Shown piece after piece: positions 22,472 through 34,049 of a DNA stretch of 64,000 bases (positions within the stretch are counted from its first letter, which is position 1; every line of letters starts with the position of its first letter). The DNA is from Camelus bactrianus. Lineage: Eukaryota > Chordata > Mammalia > Artiodactyla > Camelidae. Below the pieces are notes generated by a model. The model had not been told where the DNA came from and ran no database searches. It worked only from the letters and a program-made list of their open reading frames with translations. Location of the stretch: contig NC_133544.1 of assembly GCF_048773025.1 (NCBI RefSeq), positions 8,246,001-8,310,000 of the forward strand. Reading direction: 5' to 3'. Position numbers and translations under genes: made by a program.

Positions 22472-22690
22472 CCCATCATCATTCCATCAATATCATCATC
22501 TCACCACCATGATCATTATCTCATCACCATCATCATCTTCCCACCACCATCACCATCATCCCACCATCACCACCATCATCACCCCACCACCATCATCATC
22601 ATCACCCCACCACCACCATCATCATCATCCTACCGCCATCATCATCATCATCCCATCACCACCACATGCCATCATCTTCATTATATCATC
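22472..22690. repeat. (CAT/CAC/CCA)n imperfect trinucleotide tract
   Basis: About 220 bases of CAT, CAC and CCA triplets, organised in places as a longer unit with 'catcatcatcacccc' or 'catcatcatccc' repeating. It produces a spurious His/Ser/Ile-rich frame at 22509-22706. Confidence 0.92.
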
Positions 22691-22844
22691 CAATCAAAGG
22701 TCTTAAGAGTAAAAACTAAAGTTTCCTGGAGATGAAATTCTGCCCTCGACTGCAGCATCAACCCCTGCATAAGTTTCTAGGCTGCTGGACTGCCCTACAG
22801 ATTTCAACTCCCACAACCATGCGAGCCAATTTCTTAAAATAAGT

Positions 22845-23033
22845 CTCTTTCTATATCAATGTTGACATTGATATAGATAGATACATAATAAAGATACATA
22901 CAAGGATATAGATATATGGATATATGTATGGATAAAGATATATACATATATTATGTACACATAAGTAGATAGGTATATAAAGATACATGCAAGGATATGT
23001 TTATAAACATATTCACATATATAAAGAGATATC
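22845..23033. repeat. GATA/TATA-like imperfect tract with palindrome
   Basis: Repeated 'gatata', 'gataga' and 'acatac' words over about 190 bases. 'gatacatacaaggatat' near 22894 recurs as 'gatacatgcaaggatat' near 22982. The left end holds a 13-bp inverted repeat (see findings). Confidence 0.8.
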
Positions 23034-23049
23034 TATTGGTTCTGTTTCT

Positions 23050-23195
23050 GACCTGGTCTAATGCCTTCATTTGACGGGTGAGGAAAGATTGAGCTGGTGA
23101 AGGGATATGACATGCCCAAGGTCACACCTTCAGTTGGCAGCTAGACCTCAGGTATCCTGACCCACAGTTCTGGGCTCTTTTTTGTCCCCCAAATG
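23050..23195 (-). repeat. MIR SINE, antisense
   Basis: 'gacgggtgaggaaagattga', 'catgcccaaggtcacacctt', 'ggcagctagacctcaggtat' follow antisense MIR order. Confidence 0.65.
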
Positions 23196-23754
23196 AAAGG
23201 TTTTCTGAGTCCTGTAGCATTGCAAAAGCTTAGCCACAGAGGGCTCTGCACTGCTGTCTTTCATCCCTTTTCAAGAGCACCCTTTCATCCTGTGCAGAAG
23301 TGATGCGGTTTGTGTTAAAGTGGATTGGTTTTCATGTCTCAGAACTTCAGCCCCAGAGGGAAGGAAGGTGGTGCAGAGTGAGGGACATTTTCCCTGATTC
23401 TCATTTCCTTGAGGTTTTGCATAATTTTGGTCATTAACTTTGGGGAGCATTGTCAGACCATTCTGTACCCTGGGGGGCAGTAATGATGTCTGTGGTGCGT
23501 GAAATGCTGTTCCAGGTAGAACACTCCAGGCGAAGAGGGCATTCAGCACTGGGAGCTGACCCAGTTTTTCAAAGAGCCCGAGAGGATTTGCTGTGCTTAA
23601 AATCCAGTATTTCTGTTGTCCCTTGTCAGAGAAATTTCCCCTCATTGTTGCTTCTGCTATCCTCGTCCTGGACAGCACATCACGTCTCAGAAACTTCCAC
23701 AGCTTCTGTCCCACCCCACCCGAAGGCAGAAAGCCAGAGGCCTGTCGTTTGCCA
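23196..23754. other. No gene; holds a 147-residue frame
   Basis: The minus-strand frame 23271-23714 starts MGQKLWKFLRRDVLS and is among the longest non-repeat frames here. I recognise no domain, signal peptide or splice context. Overlapping plus-strand frames of similar length argue that open reading here is a composition effect. Confidence 0.35.
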
Positions 23755-23870
23755 ATGAGGACAGGAGCACTGGACTAGGAGTCAAGGACCTTGGGGTTCA
23801 GCCCAACTTAGCTGTGCAATTTGGCTGGAGTCACTTACCCTCTCTGGGTCTCCCCATCTTGGTCTCTCTT
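23755..23870 (+). repeat. MIR SINE fragment
   Basis: 'gcactggactaggagtcaag' then 'agtcacttaccctctctggg' in MIR order. Confidence 0.6.
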
Positions 23871-23959
23871 CCTCTTGGAGCTCTCATAGCCTATGGTTTA
23901 CACTGTATAGAAGTTGTCACGTGGTTTGATCTGTCATCTCTCTGAGAGATGCAGCGTTA

Positions 23960-24145
23960 CGTGACAGTAGAGAGCTCCCACTCTGGGCAGAGAGATTCAG
24001 TTTGAATCCCTGATGGCACTTATTAGCCACGTGATCTTTGATTTGTTGCTAAGCCTGTCTCCTCATCTGTGAAATGGGGACCTCACACTTATTATACCCC
24101 AGAAGGCTCTGGTGAGAATTAAGTTAGTGAATGACCTGCTGACTC
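23960..24145 (+). repeat. MIR SINE
   Basis: 'cagtttgaatccctgatggc', 'ctcctcatctgtgaaatggg' and 'ctggtgagaattaagttagt' in MIR order. Confidence 0.7.
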
Positions 24146-24174
24146 CAGAGTTTTCCCCATCATGATCAGTACCC

Positions 24175-24302
24175 AGTCTCTCTTTCTCTCTCTCTTACTA
24201 GACTGTAAGCCCTGTAAAGCAGGAACTTGCTAATCATATACTACCTTTGACGTCTAGCTTGGCACATAAAGATCTCTAAAAAGTGCTGAATGATTAAGTA
24301 AA
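24175..24302 (+). repeat. L2-type 3' tail
   Basis: 'ctagactgtaagccctgtaa' then 'tagcttggcacataaagatc' and 'tgctgaatgattaagtaaat' match the L2 terminal segment. Confidence 0.6.
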
Positions 24303-25200
24303 TGGAAATACTCTTTCATGAACTATTACATGAACAAGAATCTGTATTAATGAACAAATGAAAGCTGGACAGGGATATTCTTATACAATAATTTTGGCCT
24401 CGGGTGTTCAAAAATGTATTTAGCAGTGCCACTCTGTTGAACCAAGATTGTCTGCAAGAGTCCAACATACAGAAGAAGAAAGAGAGGCTCTGACTCAAGT
24501 GAAGTTGGGGTCACCCGGACCCCCCCAGCTCAGCCCATCTTTACGCTTCTCACTTTCCTGTATACAGTGAGCACCACCTCTGGATTTCCCCGCGGGTCCA
24601 CAAAGAAGAAGCTTATAAAACACAGCTTTAGTCCAACCTCTACCATCCCCCTACTCAGCGACCCATTTATCCATCCTTAAGACATACTCCAAAAACAGTA
24701 GAATCCCTCTTCTCAGAAATACTCTCTGCTGTTGTTGATGGTGGCAAATATTTGCAAACAACTAAAAAGATACAGAAGTAGGGATATTTACACAACAAAG
24801 AAAATTAGGAAATTCTGCTCAGTAGGATAATTGCTGGCTAATAACAATAACTCTGAAAGTCACCTGCAACGCAGGAAAAGACTGAGTGAGAAAGAATTGG
24901 AGCTTTGGAAAGATACGTATTCATCTGAATAAGGGATGCAGAGAAACGTGGAAGAATTAAGACAAAGTGTCAGGCTGGACTGGAGGGATTCTGGCTGAAT
25001 TTTTTTCTTCTTTTTCATTTCTTTTATTGCCAACATAAAGCTGCTTGTGCAATATATAAAAATCAAGAGTTAAAAAGAAGACTAGTTTTTTTTAATACAA
25101 AGGCATTAACTGAGAAGTTCTTATTCTTTACTTCCACATTATATCTGTTTCATAAGAGTCCAGCATACATTCAAGTTGGAAAAGGTATTAAATTGCATCG
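24303..25200. other. No gene recognised in 0.9 kb
   Basis: Unassigned DNA, with a local C-rich patch 'cacccggaccccccc' near 24513. Short minus-strand frames show no domain. Confidence 0.4.
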
Positions 25201-25362
25201 TGTGTGTGTATTGTGTGTGTGTTGTGTGTATATGTGCATATTTGTGTATGCATGTGTGCATGAGGGTATGTGCATATGTGTGTGAATTCATGTACGTGTA
25301 TGTATGCATGTGTGTGCATGCATGTGCATCTGTGTGTATACAGGTGAGTATGTGTATGTGCC
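25201..25362. repeat. (TG)n-derived alternating purine-pyrimidine tract
   Basis: About 160 bases of TG, TA and CA-type dinucleotides ('tgtgtgtgtattgtgtgtgt', 'gcatgtgtgtgcatgcatgt'). Predicted left-handed (Z-DNA) potential. The Cys/Val-rich and His/Thr-rich frames across it are artefacts. Confidence 0.92.
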
Positions 25363-25893
25363 TGACCAGCATTTCTGAGAGGCAAGCCCAGGTGATCCCC
25401 AGCCTGGCCTCAGCAAAGAGGCCATGAGCCTCTGTCTGCCTCCCTTGCCAGTCTCATCCCATTAGCTGAGGTGATGCTTTGCCAGGCTTGTGCTCCCTGC
25501 TCAGAGTGTTATTAAACACAAAGATTGTCCTCAGCCTATTCTTAGTTCTGGCAGATTCTAGAGGAGGAAAATGAATTCCGCCTCTGCTCAGGAACAGCAA
25601 GTTCATTCCAAGTAGTGTCGCCACAGGGAGAAGCGAATGCTATAAAGCCTTATAAAACAACCTGCAGTCCTGGACAGAGTGGGGCTGTTTATGTTTTGTT
25701 TTTTGTTTTCTTTTTTTTGAAAAATTTAAAAAAGAATGTCTGTGCTCTGCATGGTATAGTACAAAGATGGTGACCCTTGGAGTAAGGGAGACCATGGTTG
25801 CATTTTCATCACTGCCACTTTTGGCTGCTAGACTTTGAACGAAACATTGAACTTACTTGAATCTCTCATCTGTAAGTTTTCTCACTGTAATGG
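25363..25893. other. No gene recognised
   Basis: Unassigned DNA, with a T-rich patch at 25695-25720 ('gttttgttttttgttttctt'). Confidence 0.4.
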
Positions 25894-26283
25894 TGTTACA
25901 GAATGAACGTTTGTGTACCTACCCTCCACTCCCCGGACACTATTCATATGATGAAGCCCTAACTCTAAATTTGATGATATTTGAAGGTGAGGCTTTGGGA
26001 AGATAATTGGATTTTAGATGAGGTCGTGAAGGTGGGGCCTCCATGATGGGATTAGTGACTTTATAAGGAGAGGAAGAAACACCAAAACTTCTTTCTGTCC
26101 TGTGAGGATGCAGCAAGAAGATGACCATCAGAAAGCCAGGGAGAGAGCTCTCACCAGGAACTGAATCAGCTGGCCCCTTGATTTCAGACTGTGCAGCCCC
26201 CAGAACTGTGAGAAATAAATGTCTGATGTTTAAACCAGTCAGTCTGTGGTATTTTATTATAACAACTTAAGCTGACTAAGACA
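25894..26283 (+). mobile_element. MLT1/MST-type solo LTR fossil (ERVL-MaLR)
   Basis: A 390-base segment starting TGTTACAGAATGAACG and ending 'gctgactaagaca'. Family landmarks in order: 'gaggctttgggaagataatt', 'gtcgtgaaggtggggcctcc', 'atgatgggattagtgacttt', 'cagaactgtgagaaataaat', 'gtggtattttattataacaa'. It looks complete end to end as a solo LTR with no internal region; diverged, so old, but the best-preserved LTR in the window. Confidence 0.85.
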
Positions 26284-26289
26284 GTTGGG

Positions 26290-26396
26290 GATAAATGTTA
26301 TTTAATTCTAAGTCTGATGGGAGGGTGAAATGAGATGATGTACAAAAGCTTCAATGTCTGCCTATAAGCACAAAGTAGGTGCTCAAAAATATTAGC
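26290..26396 (+). repeat. MIR SINE fragment
   Basis: 'gggtgaaatgagatgatgta' then 'ataagcacaaagtaggtgct' corresponds to the MIR 3' half. Confidence 0.6.
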
Positions 26397-26988
26397 CCCA
26401 AACTCCTTTAGCTCTTGGTGAATTGCAGAATGTGTCTCCCTTCTGCTCATCTCCTTATGCCATCCACCCTTCTAATATTTAATACAAATAATGATAAAGA
26501 GGTAGAATCTGGAAATATGTGATCTGACAGGGCCATTCTCGTCCTTCTCTATTTTAGTCGTCTCACCTGTGGGGTCCAGGGGCAGCTGAATTCCAGTGGG
26601 GTTTTGTGCTTTGTGGTAATTACAAGTCTTATCCCATATAGGACTGAGCAAGGACCCAAAGGTCCCCTTATGGGAGCTCCAGGGTGAGGACTGGACATTT
26701 TTTTTAAGATGCCTAATGGGAAGAACTTGGCCCATTGAGACCTGAGGACTTTGGGAGGATGAGGGAAAGGCCGACATTCACCTACATGTATGAACTTGGT
26801 CCCCTTGGCCATCAAGTGCTCAAGAATGAACAGAACAATGGACTAACTTCCCCCTGCCTTTGATGACATGTCAGCATATGAAGACTTGAGGTCAGGGAAG
26901 CTCCTCTAGCCAAGGAGCCTTACTTAGCAGGGGCTGCCCGTTGGTCTACCACCCACTCTACCCTCTCACCTGCAAAATGCTGCTGCTT
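26397..26988. other. No gene recognised
   Basis: Unassigned DNA. Two overlapping minus-strand frames (26472-26777, 26549-26815) show no domain. Confidence 0.4.
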
Positions 26989-26989
26989 G

Positions 26990-28500
26990 TATTAAAACGT
27001 TAATAATCAAACTAAACTGGATTTCTAAAGAGGTGACAAAAAGTGACCTATCTAGGGGACCCAGAGCCACAGAGAGGGAGGTAAGTCATGATATATGGAG
27101 CAGATGCCTAGTGAATTAGAGACAGACAATGACTTAAATTTTAAAACTTAAAGCAACAAAGATTTTTAGATAATAAGTATGAATAAGACTCTCTGGAACT
27201 GCAAAATGTAATCTTGAGATTAAAAAACAAGTAGGGGATGTTGGTCATGATTAAGACCCAAGTTAGTAGGCAAGAACACAAAATATTTGAAATCTCAGGA
27301 CAAAACTATAAAGACATGGAAATAATGAGAGAAAAGATAAGAGGCTAAGAGGAGAGATGCAGAGGACACATGTAAGTAAGAACTTTGAAAAATAATAAAA
27401 GAGAAAATATAATCAATGAACAAATAATAAGAGACAATGTTTATGAGCCAAAGAAAAAACCCGAGTCTGTGGATTGAAAGGGTTTGCCAGGTTCCAACTT
27501 GGATTAATGAGAAAAGGCACAGGCATATCCTGCTAAAATTCTCTAAACTCTGAGGATAGAGAGAAGCTTTTACAAGCTTCCTGGCAGAAATAACAAATTA
27601 TGTATAAGGGAAAAAGAATCCACTGACGTCAGACTTCTCCTCTGCATCAGCTAGAAGGTTGAAGACAGTAAAATACCACCTACAGACAGCTGAATGTGAA
27701 GGACTAAGACATCAAATCCCAGGTTCCACCAAAAGCATCCTTCATCAGAAGTGTATACCCACATAATCCAACTGAAAAATGACCTCATAATGGTGCTCAT
27801 TAAATAGTAAATGAACTCAGAGACCTCAGGATGGGGTAGATGAAGAGGAGGGCAGCAATGGTGAACCATGATGTGTAATAAAATACATTGTATATACATA
27901 TGTGTGTGTAGTTAACTATAAATCAATAAGGTTAGCCTGTCTGGGGTATGTAATATGCTTGTTGAATAAAGACTTTTGAAAGAGAAAGGAAAGACTATGC
28001 CACACAGCTTATAACCAAGAGCATATTAAACCAACCCAGTAGAATCTAGGAGTGGGGAGTGGTGGGGTGAGGGGGGAAGAGTAAAAGAACCCTCACAGTC
28101 TTATGTGGCATGGAAAGGAAAGTGGAAGAGGAAATTGCAAGTATTTCCAGCACCCATCTTGCTGAGTGAAGAGGAAGTACAGATGACATAGAGCATCTTG
28201 GTGGGGACACTGTGTATCTTTGGTGGGAAGGAGACTAGTTACCATCTTAGTTCCAAATATTTGTAGAAAATATGTATTTGAGGAAGAGAGCAAGCAAAGG
28301 GAAAGTAGGCACTTATGGAATGGAAAAGGATAGGATATGAGAGCTTCCAAGTTAACAATGGGAAGAAATTAAATAATAGCTCATGTGACTTAAAATAAGA
28401 AAGCAGATAAATGAAACAAGGTGATACAAATAATAAACCTAAAGTGTAAGGAATAGAATAAAGTCGATCAGCACTTACAATAAGTGTGAATGGTTGGATT
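26990..28500 (+). repeat. Old L1M/HAL1-type tract, sense (upstream part)
   Basis: A-rich, T-poor sense strand with family phrases 'ttgaaagggtttgccaggtt', 'attaatgagaaaaggcacag', 'gaggatagagagaagctttt' and 'gacgtcagacttctcctctg'. The last block also appears, diverged, near 39240-39310, so two copies of the family occur here. Which old L1/HAL1 subfamily is not resolvable by eye. Confidence 0.6.
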
Positions 28501-30010
28501 TTTCCACTCAAAGGCAAAGGCTTTCATACTGGGTAAAAAAAAATAAAATCTAGCCAGTAATAAATATTTAAAATAAAGATGAAATGGTTACAAGAATCAA
28601 TAGGCTTTGTCTCTTCCACTAATAAGCACCTAGAAATGGAAATGCAGAGATTTCTTTTGCAAGAGTGATAAAAACTCAAGAATATTTAGAAATAAATATA
28701 ATAAAAAAGGACAGGATCTATAGGAAGAATATTAGAAAATCTCATTGAGGGATATAAAACCAAGATCTGATCAAATGAAAGAATATTATGAGTTAGAAAA
28801 GGATATGTTTTATCATAAAAATGTCAGTTCATCTAAAATAAATATGTAAATGAAATAAAATTTCAATTAGAATTTCAAAGCCTTCCTCCTCTGGGGTAGG
28901 TTATTGAATAATAATATATAAATTTATATGAAAAAGTAAATACCTGATCATTGTCCCTACCTATTACCAAATGGGTGTGGGTGGGAAAAGAGGACTGATC
29001 AGACATATCAAACGTGTAGATGAAGAATGAATAACTCACCTTACCTGACGTCAGAATATCTTACAAAGCCACTGTAACCAAATCTGATACTGGATTAGGA
29101 CTAGATAAACTTATCAGGGGAAAAGATTTGAGCATGCAAGAACAGGTCCCACTTTGCATGAGATTTTAATATATAATAAAAAGCTTGCTATAGGAGGAGA
29201 ATGAATTTTTGAACAAATGATACTGATACAACTGGTTATCCATTTGGAAGGAAACAAAATTGAATTGCTATTTTAGATCATATGAAATATTAGGTGGGTT
29301 ACAGACTGTGTTTAAAAAAATATATTAAAAATCTACAAGATGAACTGTAAGTGTAATCTAGGGGTGGGAGAAATTTTCTGAACAAAGAACAGAAACCTGG
29401 ATGCTATAAAAGAAAATGTATACATATTTGGTATATAAAATTTTAATACATCTATAGCAAAAAAAGAAAAGCGTTCATGAACAAAGTATACATACAAATG
29501 GTAGATTTGGAAGAAATGTGCGTAGCACAGGTGACAGTCAATATATATACTATATATACATAGTGCTTTAAAATTTGATAAGAACATACTACATGGTAGA
29601 AGAAAGAAACACCTAAATGAAGAAGCAATGTCTACAACAGCAAATCCAAATGGCCAAAAATTACATAGAAATTCACCAGTAGTCAAGAACATGCAAATTA
29701 ATTGTACAATGATATAGCACTTTATCCCCCAAAGCCTTGTAAAATTTAAAAGCATCATAATTGTTGCCAGAGGGCATTTGGAAAGAAAGGCTCTCTCGTA
29801 CATTGTGGGAGGACGTGTGAGTTGTTACAACCTTCCAGGAAAGCAATCTGCCAACATCTGTTAAAATTAAAAATTCATATGAACCTTAACCTCGCAGCCT
29901 CATTCCTCAGAATATATTCCATAGCCATGAAGCCACCAGCATGGGAGCTCATGTGGAGAAAGATGTTTATGGCAGTATCATTCACAGGGACCAAAAAGAG
30001 CTGGAATTAA
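28501..30010 (+). repeat. Old L1M ORF2 tract, sense
   Basis: ORF2 3' half in order: 'cttacaaagccactgtaacc', 'aactggttatccatttggaa', 'ggggtgggagaaattttctg', 'aatccaaatggccaaaaatt', 'acattgtgggaggacgtgtg', 'tttatggcagtatcattcac'. Many breaks. The 156-residue minus-strand frame at 29333-29803 is antisense to it. Probably continuous with the tract to its left, about 3 kb together. Confidence 0.75.
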
Positions 30011-31052
30011 GCAGATGCCTTTTTTCCTCACGGTAATTAACCAGCTTCAAGGGCTTAGTGCTCATAAAACCTGGTAACATTCCCCAGGTATATTAGCCTT
30101 GGTCCAGGCTCCCTTTCTGGGGCATATGCCCCTTAACAAGGTACCAGAGACCAGTGGGAATGGAGATGTCTTTGGGGCCAGAGGGTGGCCTGTGATCCTC
30201 TTGGGAGACGCTGCAGGGAAGCAGGTGCTGGCCTGGGGTCTCTGGGTGAGCAGGGCCTTGCACACCAGGCTGAGGGTTGGACTTTGTCTACAGGCAGCAG
30301 GGTCCTTACAACTGGCCTTGTGATGAGAGCTTTGCTCACAGAGGGAGGGACCAGTGTTCTGTTCTCTTCTTTCCAAGGCCATCTTGGAAAGCATGAATGG
30401 GCTTTAGAAGGCTACATTCACAGCTTCCAGGGAGACATAGCTTTTGAGGGAGGGGACCACATTCAACCCACTGCAACCCCCCATCCCCTCTTGGGGCCTC
30501 AGTTTCCACCAGGCGTGTCCTGGGAGCTGGCCCAGGTGCTGATGCTGATGGATGCTGCAGATCTAGGGGCAGGCCAGACTCTGCCTTCTGGGGAAAGAGA
30601 ACAGGGTGCATCCTGAAAGCAATGTTCCTCGTAGTGCTGGGATAGCTTGGGTGTGAGCTGCACAGAGCTCTCCAAAGATTGTTTTTAAAACCGTCTCATT
30701 TTCCCCTTCGGCTTTCATTCCTACCAGACCTAAGGGAGAAATAAAATGTGAAAAATGAGCTGCTTCCATCCTTCCCTAAATACCAAGTAGATTTTTAAGT
30801 GTTTGTTATATATTCCAAACATGGTTAAAAGTCTAGAATGAATGCGATGCAGCACTTAAGCATAGCAAAGAGATCTGAGGTGCCTCTTCCAGAGGAGGAT
30901 GGAGGGATGGTGGGGCAGGGACCCTGCATGGCTCCTTATCTTCCAGGTCAGAGAGGAGGATCTGGCATCCACAGCAGTTCTCAGCACCTGTCCAGGCTGA
31001 TCCTCAGAAGATCCTCAGGTAGTTGGGTTTTCAGGGTGATTTCTGGTTTTTA
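30011..31052. other. No gene; GC-richer, with L2-like piece
   Basis: A short L2-like phrase ('ggctgagggttggactttgt') lies at 30265-30300. Overlapping frames on both strands (30062-30394, 30185-30616 with 143 residues, 30336-30611) reflect GC-rich composition. I see no domain, splice site pair or CpG island. Confidence 0.4.
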
Positions 31053-31054
31053 AA

Positions 31055-31660
31055 ATTTTATCTCATTCCATTTCAACTTTTCTTTCCCCTTTATTCTCTA
31101 TTTAATCATTGTCTCCTTTCATACACATCCATTCTCATGCATTGGATGTCCTTCCAAACATTTATTTTATGTGTGACTCAAGAAAAATGACATAGCAATG
31201 TTTTGGGAACATATATGTATCTTTTATAAAATGGTTGATAAGTTAGATTCTATTTTCTGCATGTTCTTCACTCTACATTCTGGTTTAGAAATCAAGCTGA
31301 TTTCTACGTAGATGTGTACAATACATGTTCATTTCCATCCCCCAGTGATGGAAGTCTGGGCTAGTTTCAGTCTTTTGTAAACAACACTGCAATGAACATC
31401 TTCAAATATGTCTCCTTGTGTCCCTTGGAGAGTTCCTCTGAGATGTGAAAATGAGGGTGGACTTGCCAGGTCATTGAATAGAAACTCACCCAGGGTGAAA
31501 CCTTCCAGGCTTCTGCTCTGCAGAGGGGTTACTCCACATTCCACTCATGCCAGCGCTGCTCACACCCAGGCTTGCACTTACATCACCCAACGTTCATGTT
31601 TTGCCAATCTGAGGAGTGGAGGTGGTACCTCACTTTGATTTACATTTCTTTGAATACTCA
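31055..31660 (-). repeat. L1M fragment, antisense
   Basis: 'gtaaacaacactgcaatgaa', 'catcttcaaatatgtctcct', 'tgatttacatttctttgaat' follow antisense L1 order. A stretch at 31480-31600 fits poorly and may be a later insertion or a diverged part. Confidence 0.65.
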
Positions 31661-31661
31661 A

Positions 31662-31802
31662 CACTAGTTGCCTGGCCCAGAGCTTGTTACTTAACCTTTT
31701 GTGTCTCAGTTTCCTCATCTGAGAAGATGGTGGAGATTCACTGAGTTAACTCATGCAAGTGCTTAAACTATGCTTGGTGCAAAATAAATGCTTGATTAAA
31801 GT
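31662..31802 (+). repeat. MIR SINE fragment
   Basis: 'gcttgttacttaaccttttg', 'tgtctcagtttcctcatctg' and 'gtgcaaaataaatgcttgat' in MIR order. Confidence 0.75.
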
Positions 31803-31844
31803 TAGCTAAGCATGGTCAGCAGATGTTTTTTAGCTTGAATATGT

Positions 31845-31975
31845 CCAGTGACAGGAAGCTCACTGCTGAGGCACAATGTACCCAAGGTCAGAGAGCAGAG
31901 GGTGGCAGAGTCCAGTTCAAATCCAAGGGGGCCTGCCTTTGAAGGAAACTGCCCTGCCTTTAGTACTGGTCGAAG
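31845..31975 (-). repeat. MIR SINE fragment, antisense
   Basis: 'acccaaggtcagagagcaga' then 'agtccagttcaaatccaagg' and 'ggcctgcc' match the antisense MIR core. It lies face to face with the sense MIR just upstream. Confidence 0.5.
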
Positions 31976-32125
31976 AGACGGAACTTGGTGTGTAGGTTTA
32001 TAACACACCACACCACCACACATCTGTCCACAGAGGAACACAACCCCCTGGGAATCTCAGCCCAAGGGCAATTGATGATGGGTCTGGACCAGAAGGATAG
32101 TATGTATTTGGGGCCTGGTAGTAAC

Positions 32126-32450
32126 AGAGATGCTTAAGAGACAAAAAGAGAAGAGACAGGCAAACAGACAGAGACAGAGAGGCAGACTGACCAAGAGGAA
32201 AACAGGCAAAGAGAAAGAGAGGAGAATGAAAGAGACAAAGAGATAGAGAGGCAGACACAGAGAGAGGGACAGATAGATGGAGATAGAGACAGGCAGATAC
32301 AGGGAGAAGGGAGGAGTGAGGATGCAGAAAGAGACAGAGAGGCACAGAATAGAGACAGAGGAGCATATAAAGAGAGACAGACATGTAGGAAAAGAAAGGA
32401 AAGAGAGAGAGAGAGAGAGAGAGAGGGAGAAAGAGAGGTCAAGAACAGAA
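32126..32450. repeat. Purine-rich (GA/GACA)n low-complexity tract
   Basis: About 325 bases dominated by A and G, with 'agagacagagaggcag' words and a pure (AG)n run at 32402-32426. It generates long Ser/Leu-rich minus-strand frames (32057-32593, 178 residues) that are not genes. Confidence 0.93.
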
Positions 32451-32744
32451 AAAATGTAAAGAAGGTTCCTAGATGCTCCTCTGAGGCCACTGCCTCTTGG
32501 TTCCCAAGTGTCCTCCTTCCTCCCTACAGTAACATCCCCTTTTCTTAACTTCTGCTCACTTGAATGAGTTTCAGTCCTTGCAAACAAATGCACTGATTGA
32601 AACCGATGGGTGGCAGGGACCCAGGATCCCTATTTCCCATTGCACCCTCTGGCAGTCACTAAAAAAGTACTGGCTGGTTAGCATCTTGAGTAGCTGGATT
32701 ATTCCACTGACAAACCAGAGGCAGTCCACACGCCCAACAGCAGA
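32451..32744. other. No gene recognised
   Basis: Unassigned DNA between a purine tract and an old L1 end. Confidence 0.4.
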
Positions 32745-33085
32745 GGCTGCAGAGTCAAGCTTTTACCAGGGTGGAATGGCATACAGACATTAAAAATGGT
32801 AAATATAATGTTTATACAGACAAGAAAAGACCTCACTGTGAATGAAAGAGTTAAGTGAAAAAACTTAGAAGGCAGAAAGAGATGTTGATTACAAAGACAT
32901 AAAGGCATAAAAGTAATGTTGACAGTTGATAACGATCAGCAGAGGCCCTGGAGAGATATGACTGGTTGTTTTGTTAAGATAACAGAGTTTTATATTTTTT
33001 TGTAAAGCTGATGTACAAAGAAGGATATGAAACAATATTCTTTGGGCCAGCATTAAAATATACCTTTAAAGCATTTCCTGATAAA
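32745..33085 (+). repeat. Old L1 3' end, sense
   Basis: 'gtggaatggcatacagacat' followed by 'taaaaatggtaaatataatg' and AT-rich 3'-UTR-like sequence resembles the end of old L1M elements. Confidence 0.5.
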
Positions 33086-34048
33086 ACAACTTGACTATGG
33101 AATACACAGTGCATCCTAAAAATGCCCTCCTTGTGCTCTGGACCCCCAGGCAGGATCAAAGGTAGAGCTAAGCCAGGTACTTGGAACCAGGGAGACCAGG
33201 GTGAGTGCTGGCTCCACTGTCATATCTGTGTGAGGTGGTTGTTATTATCTGCCCTTGATCCATCTCAACCTAGTGGTTGATGGACTCACTGCACTCAGCT
33301 GATTTCTTTCCTCTTTCTCTCATTCATTCCTTTCCTTAATCAGCAACAGAAATTAAACACACAATGCTGACACTTTTGTTTTTGAGCAGCTACCATGCTT
33401 CCTGCATGGTAGAGATACAAAGGTGACTAGAGTGGATCACTTCAGGGGTTTCAACTCTGAGTGACGATCAGCCCAACCCAGCCTGGCTCACACAGTAAGG
33501 AAAGGTATTGCTGGCAGAATTAGAAACCCAAAGCACAGTTGCAGGATCCAGAGATTCTGTGGTGTCATTGAGGATGCAGTTTCTCCCATCTCTGTCTTCT
33601 GGCATCCACAATACTGAATATACACTGAGGCTGGTATTCCTCATGGTCAAGGAGCCATTGGGCCAATGCTCTTCCTCATTCTTGGCCAATTTGGGTTGAT
33701 GAGAGAAGGAGAGCTAGAGATAGAGAGGAAATGGGAGGGAGGAGAAATTTCCTGCCAGCTCTACAGGCAAAGATCTTGTCTACCTTCTTTTTGGACCAGC
33801 TCTCGAGTGTGCCCTGAACCAACAACCATCTATAGGGCAATATCATGCACTGATTAGCTTAGCCCTGGGTTCATGGTCAATCATCATTAATGAAGATGAA
33901 TTTACCACAGTATTTTGGACTAATATATGCCCATTCCTGGACCTGGAGTCAATTTCTCAAATGTCATCCTGCTGTACCGTGGGGGGAAGGGGAACGGTAG
34001 AGCTATTGCATAATCAGCTATAGTGTCCATTACACCAATTCTCTGTCC
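33086..34048. other. No gene recognised in 1 kb
   Basis: Possible L2-like piece at 33390-33430 ('ctgcatggtagagatacaaa'). Small frames on both strands have no domain. Confidence 0.4.
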
Positions 34049-34049
34049 T

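Noticed and set aside
22472-22690. CRISPR-like regular repeat
   Set aside because: Triplet microsatellite without unique spacers, in a mammalian genome.
22509-22706. His/Ser/Ile-rich 65-residue frame resembling a metal-binding protein
   Set aside because: Translation of CAT/CAC triplet repeat.
23271-23714. 147-residue minus-strand frame
   Set aside because: No recognisable domain, overlapping plus-strand frames of similar length, no splice or promoter support. Would need conservation or RNA evidence.
25139-25427. Cys/Val-rich and His/Thr-rich frames
   Set aside because: Translation of the TG/CA repeat tract.
29333-29803. 156-residue hydrophobic, Cys-containing minus-strand frame
   Set aside because: Antisense to the old L1 ORF2 tract; apparent membrane character comes from the T-rich complement.
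30185-30616. 143-residue plus-strand frame in GC-richer DNA
   Set aside because: Overlaps several frames on both strands and an L2-like scrap; open because of composition.
32057-32593. 178-residue Ser/Leu-rich minus-strand frame, the longest in the window, and its 118-residue neighbour
   Set aside because: Translation of the purine-rich simple repeat; looks like membrane segments only because CT-rich codons give Leu and Ser.
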